Below, piece by piece: positions 61,421 to 64,000 of a stretch of DNA of 64,000 bases. Under the pieces are notes generated by a model. That model was not told where the DNA came from. It did not search any database and saw nothing but the letters and a program-made list of their open reading frames with translations. A program made the position numbers and the translations under genes. Within the stretch, counting starts at the first letter, position 1; each line of letters starts with the position of its first letter. This stretch comes from Acanthornis magna (lineage: Eukaryota > Chordata > Aves > Passeriformes > Acanthizidae). The stretch covers positions 8,371,001-8,435,000 of the forward strand of contig JAWUZG010000056.1 of the NCBI GenBank assembly GCA_036785705.1, in the 5' to 3' direction.

Positions 61421-64000
61421 TGGAGGCTCAGGCCGACGGTGTCCTTGAAATTATCTGGAACACTGGAGGAAAAAAAAAAACCCTGTGATTTATTTAGAGG
61501 CAGAAATCTAAAAATGTCGCACCAGCGTCTGGAGTGCAGGGCCGGGCTGTGAAGCGGGTCCCGTGTGTGTAGGGACCGGGGCGTCAGCAAAGCAGGGAGA
61601 TTCTAAGACGTGGGGTTTGGCACTGCTTACGTGACGTTCCTTTATTTTGCTGCTCTGGTTTTAACGTGGTTAATTATGAGTAACGCCAGCGAAATCCATG
61701 AGACCGTGTTCAACCCGAGCCTGGAGAATGGGAAACGCGTGTAGGAGCCGGTGCTGCATAACAAGACATGATCCCGGACGTGTGTTCTGCAGGGGATGTC
61801 CCCGCATTTCATTACGCTAATAGGGCTGCTGCCTTGGGTTTAATTGAAATGAGGCCTGATTTATTTACAACTTGGTTGATTCATGGCAAGGGGAAAAAAA
61901 AGCAAAACTAGACTAAGTACCTTTGTGAAAGAAATACACAAAGGATATCCCAGAACAGACTCTCGAGCACTTCCAGGTGAAATACATTGTAAATGTAATA
62001 TGTATTAATATAAGAATCAGGTTTCTGCTTGGTAGAGGTTCTTTTGAGAAATAAATGGCTTGCTTTTTGAAGAAACAAGTAAGCAAGCCTGTATCTGAAT
62101 TTGACAGAAGTCAAAGCTATCAAGAATGTCTATACAGTGCAATCTTGCTATAGCTTCCTAACTGAACCTTTATTTTATAACTATTTAGTCTTTCCATTTT
62201 TATGTTCATAATACCATGTAACAATTTTTTCTACTTCATAAAATTTTATTTCTTGGACAAACCCACATAATCCCTTTGTATTTTCTTAAGAGTTGCTCTT
62301 CACCATTAATACATAACATATGGGATTATGAAGATGGCTATTGCATTGCACGCAAGATCTCATCTTGTAAATAGGTGACATGAACAGAGAATTGTGCAGA
62401 CTGTCGCTGCCTTCTGTGCTATTCCATACACATCAGCAGGATCACCATCTAAGTGTAACTTTTGCCTAGATGTCTGTAACATTACTTATGTTCTGGGATT
62501 TAAGTTTTCATGAGGTCACAATACACAGAATCATAGGTCCCATGGAGCATATGGGAAAGGGAGTGGGTGAGGCTGTAATCCCAATTAAATTTAAATTTTG
62601 AGTTTCTTCTAACTTCAGTGAGGACAATGTTTTATTACCAATGCAGAGGAGACCTGCTGCAGTGCCCTGACACAGAAACTTCATGTGAACTGGAGAAGCT
62701 GCAGCAGTTATATGCTTTATATGCACTTCTGTATCCCAGCACTTTTCTTGACAAGATTAAATGGTCAGCAGAACTCCCACAAGTGTTTGTAACACTGGGA
62801 AGCCATTTCAAGGTGGTAAAATAGACTAATTTGAGGTTACGAGGTAATGTTCCCAGGGGCTTTTACACAATGAGATTTGTTATTTCAACACAAGAAGTCA
62901 CGAAAGTAAAACTGGGGATTAAGCTGGTTGTACACAGAGTTTTCAGCTGATGCAATGGAACAGCATTTCATCAGTAATTGATGAACTTAAATATGAGATG
63001 GAAATCTACAGATAAATAATTATGAAACATAAGCCACCTAAACTTCATCTCACTTAAACAAATCTCTACTGAGTAAATGTATTTCATTTCCAGTAGTTGA
63101 ATGTGTTTTTCTTATTTGTGTGAAATTAGGTTGATTTATTTCAAACTTAATCACTTTTCATCTGCAAGTAATGTGGGAGAACTTGCTTGACTGGACAGAA
63201 AACAGTGAAAAAATCCCACTGAAACAACTAGAACAATCCTCTTCTTGTATTAGCACACCAGTGTTTTAGGGTGGAATGCAGCTTAATTTGTTCAAATTGG
63301 TGCTGACCATGGAATATATATTATGACATTTGCTTAAGATAGTTGCTGTGTTTTTTAAAAATAATGACTCATTATGGCAAGGCTGTCCGTTATGAAATTC
63401 TTCTTTTGTTCCCAAGATACATACCAACAGAAAGGTCACACTTGAAAGGGCTGTTATGCACACTCAAATAACAAGAATGTCTAAGATCTAAATTGGGCAG
63501 TGATTCAATAGACATCAGATCTACATAAATCTATACAATATACATAATACAGAAAGTCATGTTGAGTGACCTGAGTGGCTACTTGGGTGAAAGAAACTCG
63601 TCTCCCATAAAATTTAACTCTGTTATCACCAAAAAGGAAAACAAACCAAAGCACTCAGAACCAGTTATGTTAGATCCTCTATCCACAGCTATCACAAATA
63701 TGCCAGGGTATCTGGTTACAACATCATCATCTTGATCAAGTGTTGTGTAAGAGAACTCAACAGTGTTACAGTTCTTAAGGAAGCCATCAAAAAATTGTAA
63801 AAACCCTGTTGAATTTAAACACACTTGGTAACTGCACATGGTTGAATCTAAACACACTTGGTAGCTGATTTTGAATACTCAATCGTAAAGGTCCAGTTCT
63901 CACATCTGGCAGTTTGTAAATGATAATTGCTACTTCTTTGTTGCTACATGGAGTAAGTGAATAGTTTGTAAGTGAAAATTATGATTGAACTCAGCAGATG
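61421..64000. other. Intergenic sequence right of SECISBP2L
   Basis: AT-rich sequence with no recognised gene. By mammalian synteny COPS2 should follow on the same strand. I saw no COPS2 coding sequence, though part of its 3' UTR could be here. A 33-base tandem duplication occurs at 63,808-63,867. Confidence 0.5.
63808..63867. repeat. Two-copy tandem repeat, 33-base period
   Basis: GTTGAATTTAAACACACTTG followed by GTAACTG at 63808-63834 recurs with two changes at 63841-63867. Confidence 0.8.

Noticed and set aside
62520..62550. Possible minus-strand CR1 tail (ACAGAATCATAGG)
   Set aside because: Only a dozen bases match and the following sequence is not CR1-like.
63579..63857. 92-codon minus-strand open frame with a plausible-looking composition
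   Set aside because: Does not match COPS2 or another known neighbour and includes the 33-base tandem duplication; probably chance.
1..64000. CRISPR arrays, operons, prophage, rRNA or other microbial systems
   Set aside because: Spliced vertebrate genes and avian repeats fill the window; no regularly spaced repeats or bacterial gene organisation were seen.

Overview
This window is a piece of vertebrate, almost certainly bird, nuclear genome. Two multi-exon genes with GT-AG introns lie head to tail on the minus strand, each starting in a CpG island. The repeats are a CR1 LINE 3' end with the avian-type ATTCTAT tail and a SINE with a tRNA-Ile-like head and a CR1-like tail. That SINE resembles TguSINE1 of songbirds, so a passerine or close relative is my best guess. 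Nothing in the window looks bacterial, viral or operon-like.

Left half (about 1-26,400, minus strand): SHC4 (ShcD/RaLP), a phosphotyrosine adaptor. Ten coding exons can be placed with splice sites and reading phase. They cover the N-terminal CH2 region, the whole PTB domain and the CH1 region with YYN, YEN and YIN GRB2-type motifs. The SH2 exons are not visible and should lie beyond position 1. The promoter is a CpG island at about 25,690-26,420.

Middle (about 26,420-33,340): an intergenic stretch with no recognised gene. It holds a perfect 13-bp hairpin and one unexplained minus-strand open frame that encodes a membrane-like segment and ends in a donor-like site.

Right half (about 33,340-61,400, minus strand): SECISBP2L (SECIS-binding protein 2-like), complete. 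Eighteen coding exons join in phase to 1,102 codons plus stop, matching the roughly 1,100 residues of the vertebrate protein. They include the KKIILKE motif and the L7Ae-type RNA-binding domain. The long AT-rich 3' UTR probably ends at a poly(A) signal at 33,358-33,363. Intron 1 (9.2 kb) carries the CR1 and SINE insertions. The promoter CpG island is at about 60,570-61,420. From there to the right edge I see no gene; in mammals the next gene is COPS2.

The gene order SHC4-SECISBP2L, same strand, matches human 15q21. EID1, which lies within the SHC4 locus in mammals, was not recognised here. I found no undescribed system. The points most worth checking are the SINE, a short upstream ORF before SECISBP2L, tandem splice sites, and the orphan membrane-like exon candidate.
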